A DNA stretch of 64,000 nt. Source: Tragulus kanchil (lineage: Eukaryota; Chordata; Mammalia; Artiodactyla; Tragulidae). The notes under the pieces are model-generated. The model made no database searches. It was not told where the DNA came from and worked only from the letters and a program-made list of their open reading frames with translations. The translations under genes and the position numbers were made by a program. Position 1 is the stretch's first letter. Every line of letters begins with the position of its first letter. The stretch spans positions 134,798,831 through 134,862,830 of the forward strand of contig JAIOJX010000002.1 of NCBI GenBank assembly GCA_022376925.1, read 5' to 3'. Positions 1 through 12,312 of the stretch are shown piece by piece.

Positions 1-294
1 GTTGCATTTTTGTGTAAATCTAGAAGGTACAGAAAGTCTCTGACCTTCCCTCTCCGTGACATCCTTTCCTATAGATGAGGAGTCTGCTCAACATTTCCTG
101 AATCCTTAAAGATGTTTTCTGTGATCTTGACTTTCCCTTTTCTGTCCTTTACTCACTGATTATATTGGAGAAGCAAACTGCTCCTTTGAGATTTGCTGCC
201 TCCATTTCCTCCCCGATTACCCGTGCCTTCTACCCTCGGCAACTTCTGCTTCTCACCTGTTTATCAGTGATCTCGTAGCTCCTGTGTGTGTGTG

Positions 295-470
295 TTAGTT
301 GCTCAGTCGTGTGATGGCCTGGACTGTAGTCCTCCAGGCCCTCTGTCCATGGGATTCTCCAGGCAAGAACACTGGAGTGGGTGGTCATGCTCTCCTCTAA
401 GGGATCTTCCCGACCCAGGAATTGAACCTGGGTTTCCTGCATTGCAGGCAGATTCTTTACCACTGAGCCT
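295..470 (-). mobile_element. Bov-tA-type SINE, antisense
   Basis: Shows the antisense hallmarks TTGCTCAGTCGTG at the left and GCAGATTCTTTACCACTGAG at the right, with CTCCAGGCAAGAA between. A GT run precedes it. Confidence 0.85.
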
Positions 471-1144
471 AGCTCTCTGGATCTGAGCACAAGGCATGGT
501 AGTGTTACTGAGTCCAAGCTCGCTCTGCTCGCCCCACGGCCAGCCAGTGAATCCGAATGAGGTGTTGAGGCAAGGAAAACAACTCTATTCGGAAAGCCGA
601 AGAAAACATCTTATTGGGGTTTGGCTGCTGGGTGATTTTATAGGTCAGAGATGAGGGCAGGTGAGGAAACAAAGCAGAAAGGCCATTAATCTTGCAAACA
701 TCTCTTAGAATGATAAGCCTCAGGCAGCGGAAGTGTTAACTTCTCTCTTCCTGCCATTTACAGGTGGATTCTTGAACAAAGGTATTTCACTTTCACACCC
801 AGGCAAAGGGGCAGGGTCCTGAGGCAAGCCATTAAGCATGATTATAATAATAATAACAACGGAAAGCAAGTCAAAGAAGCGGTATGCAACAGGGAGCCAG
901 AATTGATTGTCTCCCTGCAAAGGTAGCTGCTTACGACTATAGAGGGCGGAATTGAGGGAAAGGAAGTGAGAGTAAGATTGGAACCCGTACCTGGGAGAAG
1001 TCATCACTTTTATAATAACTGCCCACTGACGGCATAATTAAGGATGTATTCATTCCACAAGTATCAATTGATCAGTTACTATGTGCCGGGCACCCTACGA
1101 GGTGATGCTGAATGTTCTGCTTCTCCGTACATAGGAGCTGAATC

Positions 1145-1790
1145 AAATCTAGGAGACAGAGTTTGGGGTGAGAGCTCTGTTGCTTTGCCAGGCAAAGGGG
1201 GACACAGCAGGCTAATGCCCTCTGCACCAAGTGCCCCCACTGGGGGAACACAGTGACAGGTTTTATAGTGATTGCTCAAAGAGGGCATGGTCAGCTTGTG
1301 GACATTCTTCTGATGGGTTGGTGGTGAGATAAATAGGAGTCCACGTCTTCAACCTTCAGGTCTAACTGGTTTGGGGTCTGTATGCTTATCGGCAGCATAC
1401 CTTCATTAATTGTTAATTTCTCCCACCTGGAGGTGCTTTCCATCTCTGCAAAATAGCTCAAAGACATTGGTATTGTTGTGTATCCCTGGCTGGGGGAACA
1501 GGGCCTTGCCCGAAGGCTGCTTTTGACAGTTTCTTGTTAATCTCACATCCCATCCCTTCCCTGGTTAACAACTGCTTGAATCTGCCCCTTGGAACTTAAG
1601 GAAGGAGGCCTAATGAAGGCTGTTTCCTGTAATCAAAGAAATGGAGGACGCAGAAAGACCTTTTGTTCAGGAGCTTCACAGGGCCCTGCGGGGCATCATA
1701 AGTGCAGAGAAAATGACTGTGAACAAAACAGGCAAAATAATCTGCCTTCTTCGAGTATATGTGCTCATGATGGTGGTGGTGGTGAAGAGG
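1145..1790. mobile_element. Possible LTR-like endogenous retroviral fragment (non-coding)
   Basis: The stretch around TTTTATAGTGATTGCTCAAA, the CTCCCACCTGGAGGTGCTTT block and the GTTAACAACTGCTTGAATCT block recall long terminal repeats common in cattle genomes. No viral coding frame is seen. Its first 115 nt lie upstream of duplication A; the rest recurs from about 2350. Recognition is from memory and weak; RepeatMasker would settle it. The upstream stretch 540-1020 may belong to a similar element. Confidence 0.35.
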
Positions 1791-3424
1791 CTGATCCTAT
1801 CGCTTACCGTTTTGAGTCCTTACTCTATGCCAGGCTTTGTTGTGTGTATCGGCTCACGCTTATGCTGTGACGTAACTGCTAATATTCCCATTTGATAGTT
1901 GAGGAAATGAGATGCAGGAAGTTGAGATAAAAGAGAGGTCGTCAGTGACATTGAACAGACTGGGTTTGGTCTGGATTCATGGGATGTCAGGCTCTTAACT
2001 ATCTGATACTTAACACTTGAGTTTCTAGGCTAGACAGTGGTGGTCTCAGTTCAGTTGCTCAGTCGTGTCTGACTCTTTGCAACCTCGTGGAACGGAGCAC
2101 GCCAGGCTTCCCTGGCCTTCACCATCTCCCGGAGCTTGCTCAGACTCATGTCCATGGACTCCATGATGCCATCCAGCCATCATGTCTTCTGTCATCCCCT
2201 CCTGGTCCTCTCAGCATGTCCCAAATGTATTCTAGAAGGTTAACCATTTACCCCTCTTATTTTCTCATCCTCCACCCCCTTCTCTCCTCTGTGTAAGCAG
2301 AGTTTACGTGCTTGTTTCAGTCTGCGCATTTTCCTCATGGGACCAGTAAGTTTTATAGTGATTGCTCAAAGAGGGCATGGTCAGCTTGTGGACATTCTTC
2401 TGATGGGTTGGTGGTGAGATAAATAGGAGTCCACGTCTTCAACCTTCAGGTCTAACTGGTTTGGGGTCTGATGCTTATCGGCAGCATACCTTCATTAATT
2501 GTTAATTTCTCCCACCTGGAGGTGCTTTCCATCTCTGCAAAATAGCTCAAAGACATTGGTATTGTTGTGTATCCCTGGCTGGGGAACAGGGCCTTGCCCG
2601 AAGGCTGCTTTGACAGTTTCTTGTTAATCTCACATCCCATCCCTTCCCTGGTTAACAACTGCTTGAATCTGCCCCTTGGAACTTAAGGAAGGAGGCCTAA
2701 TGAAGGCTGTTTCCTGTAATCAAAGAAATGGAGGACGCAGAAAGACCTTTTGTTCAGGAGCTTCACAGGGCCCTGCGGGGCATCATAAGTGCAGAGAAAA
2801 TGACTGTGAACAAAACAGGCAAAATAATCTGCCTTCTTCGAGTATATGTGCTCATGATGGTGGTGGTGGTGAAGAGGCTGATCCTATCGCTTACCGTTTT
2901 GAGTCCTTACTCTATGCCAGGCTTTGTTGTGTGTATCGGCTCACGCTTATGCTGTGACGTAACTGCTAATATTCCCATTTGATAGTTGAGGAAATGAGAT
3001 GCAGGAAGTTGAGATAAAAGAGAGGTCGTCAGTGACATTGAACAGACTGGGTTTGGTCTGGATTCATGGGATGTCAGGCTCTTAACTATCTGATACTTAA
3101 CACTTGAGTTTCTAGGCTAGACAGTGGTGGTCTCAGTTCAGTTGCTCAGTCGTGTCTGACTCTTTGCAACCTCGTGGAACGGAGCACGCCAGGCTTCCCT
3201 GGCCTTCACCATCTCCCGGAGCTTGCTCAGACTCATGTCCATGGACTCCATGATGCCATCCAGCCATCATGTCTTCTGTCATCCCCTCCTGGTCCTCTCA
3301 GCATGTCCCAAATGTATTCTAGAAGGTTAACCATTTACCCCTCTTATTTTCTCATCCTCCACCCCCTTCTCTCTCCCTCTGTGTGTAAGCAGAGTTTACG
3401 TGCCTTGTTTCCAGTCTGCGCATG
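1260..3424 (+). repeat. Direct duplication A (1260-2329 / 2350-3424)
   Basis: Copies are offset by 1090 nt, falling to 1087 after three one-base losses in copy 2 (near 2470, 2582 and 2610). The end of copy 1 is error-rich: around 2285-2325 it lacks bases seen in copy 2 at 3370-3420. A filler of about 20 nt (2330-2349) separates the copies and resembles a garbled version of the sequence just before 1260. Confidence 0.96.
2047..2240 (-). mobile_element. BovB LINE 3' end, antisense (also at about 3134-3327 and 4224-4417)
   Basis: Begins with TTCAGTTGCTCAGTCGTGTC and continues with CCATCTCCCGGAGCTTGCTC and ATGCCATCCAGCCATC, the reverse complement of the ruminant BovB 3' terminus. The three occurrences come from duplications A and B and are not independent insertions. 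Confidence 0.85.
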
Positions 3425-5273
3425 TCTGTCACGATGGCATGTGACATCCCTCTTCACTGCATGTTTGGCAGTCACCTATCCTTATGCCAAGACGCGTAGG
3501 CAGGGATTCCTAGGAGGGCTCCAGAGAATGCACTCCTCTCTTCCAGTGTCTGCCCTTCCCACCTCCTCTGCAGGCTTCACTCGTGGAATTCTCCAAGTCT
3601 TAGAGGTGTCTCTGATGCCCGCAGTGACTCTTCAGCTGGTTCCTTTTCAACTATCCATCTCCATTTCGTCTTAACTCACCAGCTCTGTCTGCCCTCTCTA
3701 TCCTCTGCAATTCCACTCACCCATCTCCATGGCCTCCAACTTTTATTGAGCTCATTCTAATTGCCAGGAACCATGCTATGTTTTTTTTAATGATTTTATT
3801 TAATTTTGACTGTGCTGGGTCTTCATTGCTATGCAGCCTTTTCTCTGGTTGCACTGAGTGGGGGCTGCTCTCTAGTTGCAGTGTGTGGACTTCTTATTGG
3901 ATGGCCTCTCTTGTTACAGAGCACAGGCTCTAGAGCACAGCCTCAGCAGGTGTGGCACATGGGCTCAGTTCGAGACGAGTGGGATCTTCCTGGACAGGAA
4001 TCGAACCTGAGTCTCCTGCATTGGCAGGCAGATTCTTTACTATTGAGCCAGAGGGAAAGCCCCATGCTGTGGGTTTACATGCATAAGATTACATGAATTC
4101 TCATGTAACCACTGCAAGGTGGTTACTGATATTAACGTCAATAGATCTATTTGAAAACCTAAGTCAAGAGAGAAATGACCTCACTAGTCTAGAACAGGTT
4201 TCTAGGCTAGACAGTGGTGGTCTCAGTTCAGTTGCTCAGTCGTGTCTGACTCTTTGCAACCTCGTGGAACGGAGCACGCCAGGCTTCCCTGGCCTTCACC
4301 ATCTCCCGGAGCTTGCTCAGACTCATGTCCATGGACTCCATGATGCCATCCAGCCATCATGTCTTCTGTCATCCCCTCCTGGTCCTCTCAGCATGTCCCA
4401 AATGTATTCTAGAAGGTTAACCATTTACCCCTCTTATTTTCTCATCCTCCACCCCCTTCTCTCTCCCTCTGTGTGTAAGCAGAGTTTACGTGCCTTGTTT
4501 CCAGTCTGCGCATGTCTGTCACGATGGCATGTGACATCCCTCTTCACTGCATGTTTGGCAGTCACCTATCCTTATGCCAAGACGCGTAGGCAGGGATTCC
4601 TAGGAGGGCTCCAGAGAATGCACTCCTCTCTTCCAGTGTCTGCCCTTCCCACCTCCTCTGCAGGCTTCACTCGTGGAATTCTCCAAGTCTTAGAGGTGTC
4701 TCTGATGCCCGCAGTGACTCTTCAGCTGGTTCCTTTTCAACTATCCATCTCCATTTCGTCTTAACTCACCAGCTCTGTCTGCCCTCTCTATCCTCTGCAA
4801 TTCCACTCACCCATCTCCATGGCCTCCAACTTTTATTGAGCTCATTCTAATTGCCAGGAACCATGCTATGTTTTTTTTAATGATTTTATTTAATTTTGAC
4901 TGTGCTGGGTCTTCATTGCTATGCAGCCTTTTCTCTGGTTGCACTGAGTGGGGGCTGCTCTCTAGTTGCAGTGTGTGGACTTCTTATTGGATGGCCTCTC
5001 TTGTTACAGAGCACAGGCTCTAGAGCACAGCCTCAGCAGGTGTGGCACATGGGCTCAGTTCGAGACGAGTGGGATCTTCCTGGACAGGAATCGAACCTGA
5101 GTCTCCTGCATTGGCAGGCAGATTCTTTACTATTGAGCCAGAGGGAAAGCCCCATGCTGTGGGTTTACATGCATAAGATTACATGAATTCTCATGTAACC
5201 ACTGCAAGGTGGTTACTGATATTAACGTCAATAGATCTATTTGAAAACCATAAGTCAGAGAGATGAACGACCT
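3108..5273 (+). repeat. Direct duplication B (3108-4182 / 4198-5273)
   Basis: Offset 1090 nt. The copies are near-identical until about 4160, where copy 1 degrades (AAAACCTAAGTCAAGAGAG against AAAACCATAAGTCAGAGAG). Its start overlaps the end of duplication A, so the segment beginning near 3108 also occurs near 2021 and 4198, three times in all. Confidence 0.96.
3736..4180 (-). mobile_element. MIR remnant split by an antisense CHR-2-like SINE (repeated at 4826-5330)
   Basis: Antisense MIR sequence (TTTTATTGAGCTCATTCTAA) is interrupted at 3781-4061 by a SINE starting with a T run and ending TTGAGCCAGAGGGAAAGCC. The target-site duplication is CCATGCTATG (3771-3780) and CCATGCTGTG (4062-4071). 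MIR resumes after it; in the second copy it extends through CAAGACCACACAGCTAGGAA near 5277. Confidence 0.75.
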
Positions 5274-6325
5274 CCCCAAGACCACACAGCTAGGAAGAGG
5301 CAGGACCAGGACTTTAAATCAGGTTGTGTCATTCCAGTCGCCTCTTTCCGTCTCTAACAGCACTCTTCTCTACTTTGGGGTCCACTCATCTCCACCAAAT
5401 TGCTAGTCTTTTTTGAAACTGTTTAAAACTGCTATGAGGACTTCTGTGGGCTCCTTCTTACATCATGAAAGAAAACGTTAACAACTCTATCTTATGACTG
5501 CTTTGGTATAAGGACAAATATCTTAAAGCCTTTTCTTCAGTCTAAAAGTTCTTTTTTTCCCTTGTGATTCGGAAAGAAATGAAAACACTTTCATGAGTCC
5601 CTAAAAAGATCGTGGTCCCCAGCGTGCTTGAAGTTGGCCCTGGTTGCAAACGCCAGTGACACAACAGCGCAGCCTCCACGCTGTCTCCCCCAAAGTCGCT
5701 GGGGAACTTAAACGTGTGCTTGGAGTTTGGGCACAAGAGAACAATTCAGAGCTCCATGCCCAGACTCCATTGTCTTCCGCTGGATCCAAGTGCAGCATCG
5801 AGTTACCGCAGGAAGAAATTGCCTGACGAGATGAAAAGGCAGTTTAGTTTCTACCAGTAACAAAGGCCTTTTCTAAAGTCTCGGAGCTCCCGTGGTGGGA
5901 GTCTATCCTAATTTTAATCTCATTAGTGGTACGGATTCGCACACGCACGTATACGTCCATACATTAGAGGTGGTTATATAATCCTGCAGACAAAAGCACT
6001 TCCCTTCACTTCAACCTGCTCTGCTATCTTCCTGCACCATATGGTGAGTGCTTTTATCATATGGTTCACAGATAGCTCAAAGTCTTTGCTACCTGTTCCC
6101 TTAATCCTCTTCCAGAGAACCTTTTGACATTTGCTGTCTGATCTTGGATTCCTGCCTTCTCTTTGGTTCTATCCCAATTATGGCACCTTCCTCCTAGCCC
6201 CCTGTCTTTCATATGCAGTTCTGATCACCATGTATTTTTGCCAGCTCATCTTCCCCAGTCTCTTTCTGAGTTTGTCCAGGCCTCTCATCAATGAAGTGAC
6301 TCGCTGCTTCTCTGTACCTGTCATG

Positions 6326-6534
6326 TGTGTTTGCTTAGTCACTCGGTCGTGTCCAACTCTTTGCAACCCAATAGACTGTACCATGCAGGCTCCTCTGTCC
6401 GTGGGATTCTCCAAGCAAGAATACTGCAGTGGGTTGCCATGCCCTTCTCCAGGGGTTCATCCTGACCCAGGGACTGAACCCACATCTCCTGCATTGGTAG
6501 GCAGATTCTTTACCACTAAGCTACCTGTGAAGCC
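6326..6534 (-). mobile_element. Bov-tA-type SINE, antisense
   Basis: Left part TTGCTTAGTCACTCGGTCG, right part GGCAGATTCTTTACCACTAA and a degraded CTACCTGTGAAGCC head. Not duplicated. Confidence 0.85.
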
Positions 6535-7133
6535 ACCTCCAATTCACCCTTCTGGAGATAATAACTTACAGAACAAGGAAGTATTAAGAGTCTGTTTTCC
6601 CAATAAAATTAATGATGTCATCAAAGAAAGTTAGACATCTGGAATTCAAGGGGTTTTTTGTCAGGCCAGAGTGAGGAAATGGGGGGGATTCATTGGGCAG
6701 ACATGGCATGTTTGTATGTAGCCCAGCGTCCGGGGGGAGGAAGTGCAGCTGGGACAAAAAGCTTCCAGGAACCCAGCTATCATGGTCTGCAGCCTGGGGA
6801 CCCCTGATCTGTCACCCTGGCTTCTTGCTGTGAATGTGCACCAGCGTCACCCACCTCAGCCTTATAGCACTTCTCCATTCTGAATTGATTCCCTGACTCT
6901 AGAGGAGCCTAGAATTGAAAGCTCCAGGGAAAAGACTGGACAGGCAAGCCTGCATGGCTCAGGGATCACGTGAATCAGTGAGCCGTAGCCAGAGGCACAG
7001 GCGCCTTTTCCCAAGATCTGTCAGGAAGGACACCAGGAACAGACTCTCCGAAAAGCAGATGTGGTCTGGAAAGTTCCTTGAAGAGAAGGAAGAAAATCCC
7101 GAACTGTGTGGTTCCCAGGCCAGTGTTTCTTTC

Positions 7134-7452
7134 TGTTGTTGTTCAGTCGCTCAGTCGTGTCTGACTCTGCATTCGCATGGACGGCAGCATGCCAGGTTTC
7201 CCTACCCTTCACTATCTCCCGGAGTTTGCTCAAATTCATGTCCATTGAGTTGGGGATGCTATCGAACCATCCCATCCTCTGTTGCAGCCTTCTCCCCCTG
7301 CCCTTAACCTTTCCCAGCATCAGAGTCTTTTCCAGTGAGTCCTCTCTTCCCATCAGGTGGCCAGAGGATTGGCACTTCCACTTCAGCTTCTGTCCTTCCG
7401 ATGAAGAGTCAGCGTTGATTTCCTTTAGGACTGACTGGCTTGTTTCCTTTAA
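7134..7452 (-). mobile_element. BovB LINE 3' end, antisense
   Basis: Starts TTGTTGTTCAGTCGCTCAG and includes CTATCTCCCGGAGTTTGCTC, CAGCATCAGAGTCTTTTCCA and TTGATTTCCTTTAGGACTGA, the reverse of the BovB 3' terminal 300 nt. Confidence 0.85.
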
Positions 7453-7899
7453 GTCTGTATATTCTTCAAAACATTGCCTGGCTCTTCGGGAAAAATAAAA
7501 AGTTAACTCTAGTTTTCTTACTGAAGGGCCACGTAGAGCCTATTAACATGGAAACTCTGTCCCAGGCAATCCTTCATAGCCTCTGGTCCAATTACTGTGC
7601 TGTCATCATTCACCCCCTAGGTATCCATCTCAGCCACGTCTTTACGTGCTATTTCAGGAATTGCAGTCCTGTTAAGATGCATCCCTGTATACTAAGCATA
7701 ACCCATAATCTTTTCCACAATATGATAGCAGAAGCCTATAGATTATAATCATCCAACACCCATGGTAAATATTTTGAATGTGCAAGTAAGGAGGGTTAAA
7801 ATAACTGAATGTGCCATAGTGTATTCAATTCATCCCTGCCCGTCGGCTCCATCTCAAATTATATATCGACCTCATTGAACATCGCTGCTGAGATTGATA

Positions 7900-8060
7900 A
7901 TATATGTTGAGCCCCAAGGACCTAAGGGTTTTGTATGCATTGCTCCTTTCATCTTAATGATGATCTTACGAGATGGGTGCTGTCTTTGTCCCCATTTTGC
8001 AGATGAGGCTCAGAGTTGAGTGCACAGACTCCAGATTCACGCCCCCGTGGGTTCAGAGGG
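7900..8060 (-). repeat. MIR remnant, antisense
   Basis: CCCCATTTTGCAGATGAGGC and the preceding TTAATGATGATCTTACGAGA are typical of an old antisense MIR. Confidence 0.5.
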
Positions 8061-8937
8061 CTGGCTCCTGAGTGTATAGCCACTGTGCACCAACAGACTC
8101 TCCTCCCACCGTGGAGAGAGCCATTCTCTGTCAGGCTGTGACACCAACCACAGAGGGAAGCTTGTGTGCACAGATTATAGAGAAACAGGCTTTCCTTTGT
8201 GGGCCTCATTGTTGAAATGAAGCCCTTAGGGTTTCATTACACTTTCTTATGGTAAAAGGCATCAATTCTTGGTTTGTCCTCCCCGAGACTGTTTAAAACA
8301 CTGTTGAATTAAATCCGCTTTTATTTGAACCATCTAGCTTTGCCAAAGATAATGTATGATTCAAATAAAATTGACTAAGCCAACCTACAGGTCACCAACA
8401 TTGATCTGAGCTCAAGAGAACACGAAATCAATTCTCTGCTATCAATAATTAGAAATAATACAGACCAGCATTTTGAAATGTAACAGTTCTTTTGCATTTC
8501 TTATTACAACCCAATCAAACAATTAAACATCTTATTGAATCCAACTGACCATCTTCATGTAAACCACAGGGCTCAGCATTTCAGGTTTAAATCTTCTTAC
8601 TCCTTCTCCTGCCTCTTCCCAGCAGCGACTGTGAGTCATTCCTTCCATGAGGGTAGTGACATTTGCTTAGCAATAGCAGGGCCACAGGAGGCAGAGATGA
8701 CTTGGCTAAAAGTACCTCCATTCTAAACTTCGTTTCACACTTCCATTGGCTTTCTCTGCTAGTGGGCAAAACCTCAACTTGATTAAATCTAAGTGTGTGA
8801 CATGGCATCGTTTTAAAAAAGGCTTAAATCTTAATCCCACCTGTCAACCTGACCTCTGATTGGAAAACTCAATTTATCTGTCACTTAGTTCCGTGCTTCC
8901 CCCGTGATCAGCATCCCCCACGTGAGTGGGACATTCA

Positions 8938-11137
8938 TTGTAATCAATAAACCTGTCTTGTCACACATCATTATCACCCAAAGTCGGCAGTTTACATTAG
9001 GGTTCATTCTTGGTGCTCTAGGTTCTACAGGTTTAGACAAATGTATGAGAACAGGCACCCGTCATTATAGTATCTTTCAGAAGAGTTTCACTGCCCTCAG
9101 AATCCTCTGCACTCCGCCTGCTCCTCCCTTCCACCCTTTCCCCCCCTAGCAACCACTGATCTTTTTACTGTCTCCATGGTTTTGCCTTTTCCAGAATGTC
9201 ATATAGTTAGAATCATACAGTATGTAACCATATAAAGAGATTTTATTTTAAATACGGAAAACCTTACATAATAAATCATGAAATAGCCCAGTTGATATGC
9301 ACTCTGAGTATCACTGCTCTTATGTTTGTCTGGCCAAGTTGAACACCGTATCCGCAAAGGGGTTCAGTCCTACCCCAATCTGTACTATTAACTCGCAATT
9401 AACATCCTTTTCCTACCATACCACTTTTCAATTTTTCCTGAAGTATTTGCTCAATTTGCAAGTCTGCCCAAGTTGCTCCTCAAACACGGGCTGTTAGAAG
9501 CCAGAAGCCATGTCTAGACTGCTCAACGTCCAGTTTGCTGCTAGAGGCAAAAGTAGATGATTCCCCCAAACCACATGATTTCATATTTGATTAGTGTGTC
9601 TGTCATCCAATATAAAATTTGAACACATATGTATGGATATATATGCTTAGAAAGTGTGACCCAAAGTTTGAACAGTGACAGTACCCTTTGAAAAACTGAA
9701 CTAAGGCCTCCAAGATCACCTAGAACATGTTAGGACATCTTCATTGTCTGGTGAAAATTGAAACTTGGGAGAATCTCAAAAAAAGTAAAGAACTCGTCAA
9801 CCATGATAACCAGGGTATATTGGGCTAAGCTCTTTAGATGGCTCGTGGCCTCTCAACATGGCTTAGCAGTAAAGACAACACCTGCCAATGCAGGAGACAC
9901 AGGAAATGTAGGTTCCGTCCCTGGGCTGGGACGTTCCCCTGGAGGAGGACATGGCAACCCACTCCAGGATTCTTGCCTGGAGACTCCCCATGGACAGAGA
10001 ACCTGGCAGGCTACAGTCCATAGGGTCAAACCCCCCATTAGGGGCACTTGTAATCAATAAACCTGTCTTGTCACACATCATTATCACCCAAAGTCGGCAG
10101 TTTACATTAGGGTTCATTCTTGGTGCTCTAGGTTCTACAGGTTTAGACAAATGTATGAGAACAGGCACCCGTCATTATAGTATCTTTCAGAAGAGTTTCA
10201 CTGCCCTCAGAATCCTCTGCACTCCGCCTGCTCCTCCCTTCCACCCTTTCCCCCCTAGCAACCACTGATCTTTTTACTGTCTCCATGGTTTTGCCTTTTC
10301 CAGAATGTCATATAGTTAGAATCATACAGTATGTAACCATATAAAGAGATTTTATTTTAAATACGGAAAACCTTACATAATAAATCATGAAATAGCCCAG
10401 TTGATATGCACTCTGAGTATCACTGCTCTTATGTTTGTCTGGCCAAGTTGAACACCGTATCCGCAAAGGGGTTCAGTCCTACCCCAATCTGTACTATTAA
10501 CTCGCAATTAACATCCTTTTCCTACCATACCACTTTTCAATTTTTCCTGAAGTATTTGCTCAATTTGCAAGTCTGCCCAAGTTGCTCCTCAAACACGGGC
10601 TGTTAGAAGCCAGAAGCCATGTCTAGACTGCTCAACGTCCAGTTTGCTGCTAGAGGCAAAAGTAGATGATTCCCCCAAACCACATGATTTCATATTTGAT
10701 TAGTGTGTCTGTCATCCAATATAAAATTTGAACACATATGTATGGATATATATGCTTAGAAAGTGTGACCCAAAGTTTGAACAGTGACAGTACCCTTTGA
10801 AAAACTGAACTAAGGCCTCCAAGATCACCTAGAACATGTTAGGACATCTTCATTGTCTGGTGAAAATTGAAACTTGGGAGAATCTCAAAAAAAGTAAAGA
10901 ACTCGTCAACCATGATGACCAGGGTATATTGGGCTAAGCTCTTTAGATGGCTCGTGGCCTCTCAACATGGCTTAGCAGTAAAGACAACACCTGCCAATGC
11001 AGGAGACACAGGAAATGTAGGTTCCGTCCCTGGGCTGGGACGTTCCCCTGGAGGAGGACATGGCAACCCACTCCAGGATTCTTGCCTGGAGACTCCCCAT
11101 GGACAGAGAACCTGGCAGGCTACAGTCCATAGGGTCA
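8938..11137 (+). repeat. Direct duplication C (8938-10028 / 10048-11137)
   Basis: Offset 1110 then 1109 nt, with one C lost from a homopolymer run (9139-9146 against about 10250). The junction filler 10029-10047 resembles a corrupted form of the sequence upstream of 8938. Copy 1 ends inside a Bov-tA SINE that copy 2 completes. Confidence 0.96.
9855..10028 (+). mobile_element. Bov-tA-type SINE, sense (fuller copy at 10964-11161)
   Basis: Shows GCTTAGCAGTAAAGACAACA, CAATGCAGGAGACACAGG, CATGGCAACCCACTCCAGGA and GGCAGGCTACAGTCCATAGG. The first copy stops at the duplication C junction before the SINE end GAGTCAGACACAGTTGAG. Confidence 0.85.
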
Positions 11138-11764
11138 CAAGAGTCAGACACAGTTGAGTAGGTGCCTGTTCTCTCTAAGATGCCATGTATCACTGAGTCA
11201 CTAGCACAGCCCCATGACTTGATGGACTGTGGTCTGTATTTATGCCCCTATCCCCCTCCAAGGTCTCCTGGTTGGAATGGCTCTGTCCTTCCTTCCAGGC
11301 CGCTGATGATCAGAGGTTGGGTGGCCTACGCCAGCTCTTCATCCTCAGCCTCATCTGAAGGAGGGCTTTCCCGGAGAAGATGGGTCTGTGAAGGCCTGGA
11401 ATCCGGAGGTGTATGTCATCGCTTTCCCATTCAGAATGTTAGGAGATGACAGATGGTCTGCCCATTCCTCGGGGAAGTCCCCTCTGGACTGAGCGAGCAG
11501 CTCCCTGTGGGAGAGTCCTCTTAGCCTCTCCAGAAGTGTTCGTGCCAGCTCCACCTCTAAACACAGACAGTACGACCTTGCCTCTCATTCTGGGCTTCAC
11601 AGAAGGATCTCCTAGGAAATAGATTTTGCAGAAATTTAGATCTGTTGCTCTGTTCACTCTCTGCCATCTGGAGAATGTGGGAAAGAACCGCTGTGCCCAC
11701 TGAAGGAGCTGGAGCATCCCTCTTAGTCTCTGTATTTATTCTCTCGCCTGAACAACATGGCCTG

Positions 11765-11910
11765 GGACTTCCCTGTTCTCCAGTGACTGGGACTGCACGC
11801 TCCCAATGTGGAAGGCAGGGATGCTGGATTTGATCCCTGGTTGGGGAACCAGATCCTACATGCTGCTGTGAAGAATTTGCATGGCTCAGCTAAGACCTGG
11901 CACAGCCACA
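11765..11910 (+). mobile_element. CHR-2-like SINE, sense (copy at 12814-12959)
   Basis: GGACTTCCCTGTTCTCCAGT head, a TTTGATCCCTGGTTGGGGAA box-B region and CCAGATCCTACATGCTGC indicate a short tRNA-derived SINE. Confidence 0.65.
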
Positions 11911-11925
11911 TACGTGTGTGTGTGT

Positions 11926-12120
11926 TTAGTGGCTCAGTCGTGTCTAACTCTTTGAGACCCTATGGCTGGATTGTAGCCCGCCAAGCTCCTTTGTCCTTGG
12001 GATTTCCCAAGCAAGAATACTGGAGTGGGTTGCCCTTCGCTTCTCCAGGGGAATCTTTCCAACGCAGGGATTGAACCATGTTTCCTGCATTGGCAGGTGG
12101 ATTCTTTACTCTGAGCCATA
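11926..12120 (-). mobile_element. Bov-tA-type SINE, antisense (copy at 12975-13169)
   Basis: TTTAGTGGCTCAGTCGTGTC at the left, CAAGCAAGAATACTGGAGTG in the middle and TGGATTCTTTACTCTGAGCC at the right. Two substitutions separate the copies. Confidence 0.85.
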
Positions 12121-12138
12121 GACAGAATAGCTGGATGT

Positions 12139-12312
12139 GTGCCAGGCTCTGAGGTTCACTTGCGTTATGCCACTTGCTCTCATAACAACCCTAGAGTGGG
12201 AAGGGAGGGGCTATCACTATACCCCTCAGAGAAATTCAGGGAGATTGAGTAACTTGCCCAAGATCTCACAGCAAGCTCATGATAGAGTGAAGTTTTGAAC
12301 TTAGGAGTCCAG
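12139..12312 (-). repeat. MIR remnant, antisense (copy at 13188-13361)
   Basis: GTGCCAGGCTCTGAGGTTCA, CTCTCATAACAACCCTAGAG and GAGTAACTTGCCCAAGATCT follow the reverse MIR consensus in order. Confidence 0.75.

Noticed and set aside
4093..4764. A 223-codon open frame, the second longest on the + strand
   Set aside because: It runs through the BovB fragment and the duplication B junction, and most of it is the same chance frame as 3174-3674. No domain or conserved family is recognisable.
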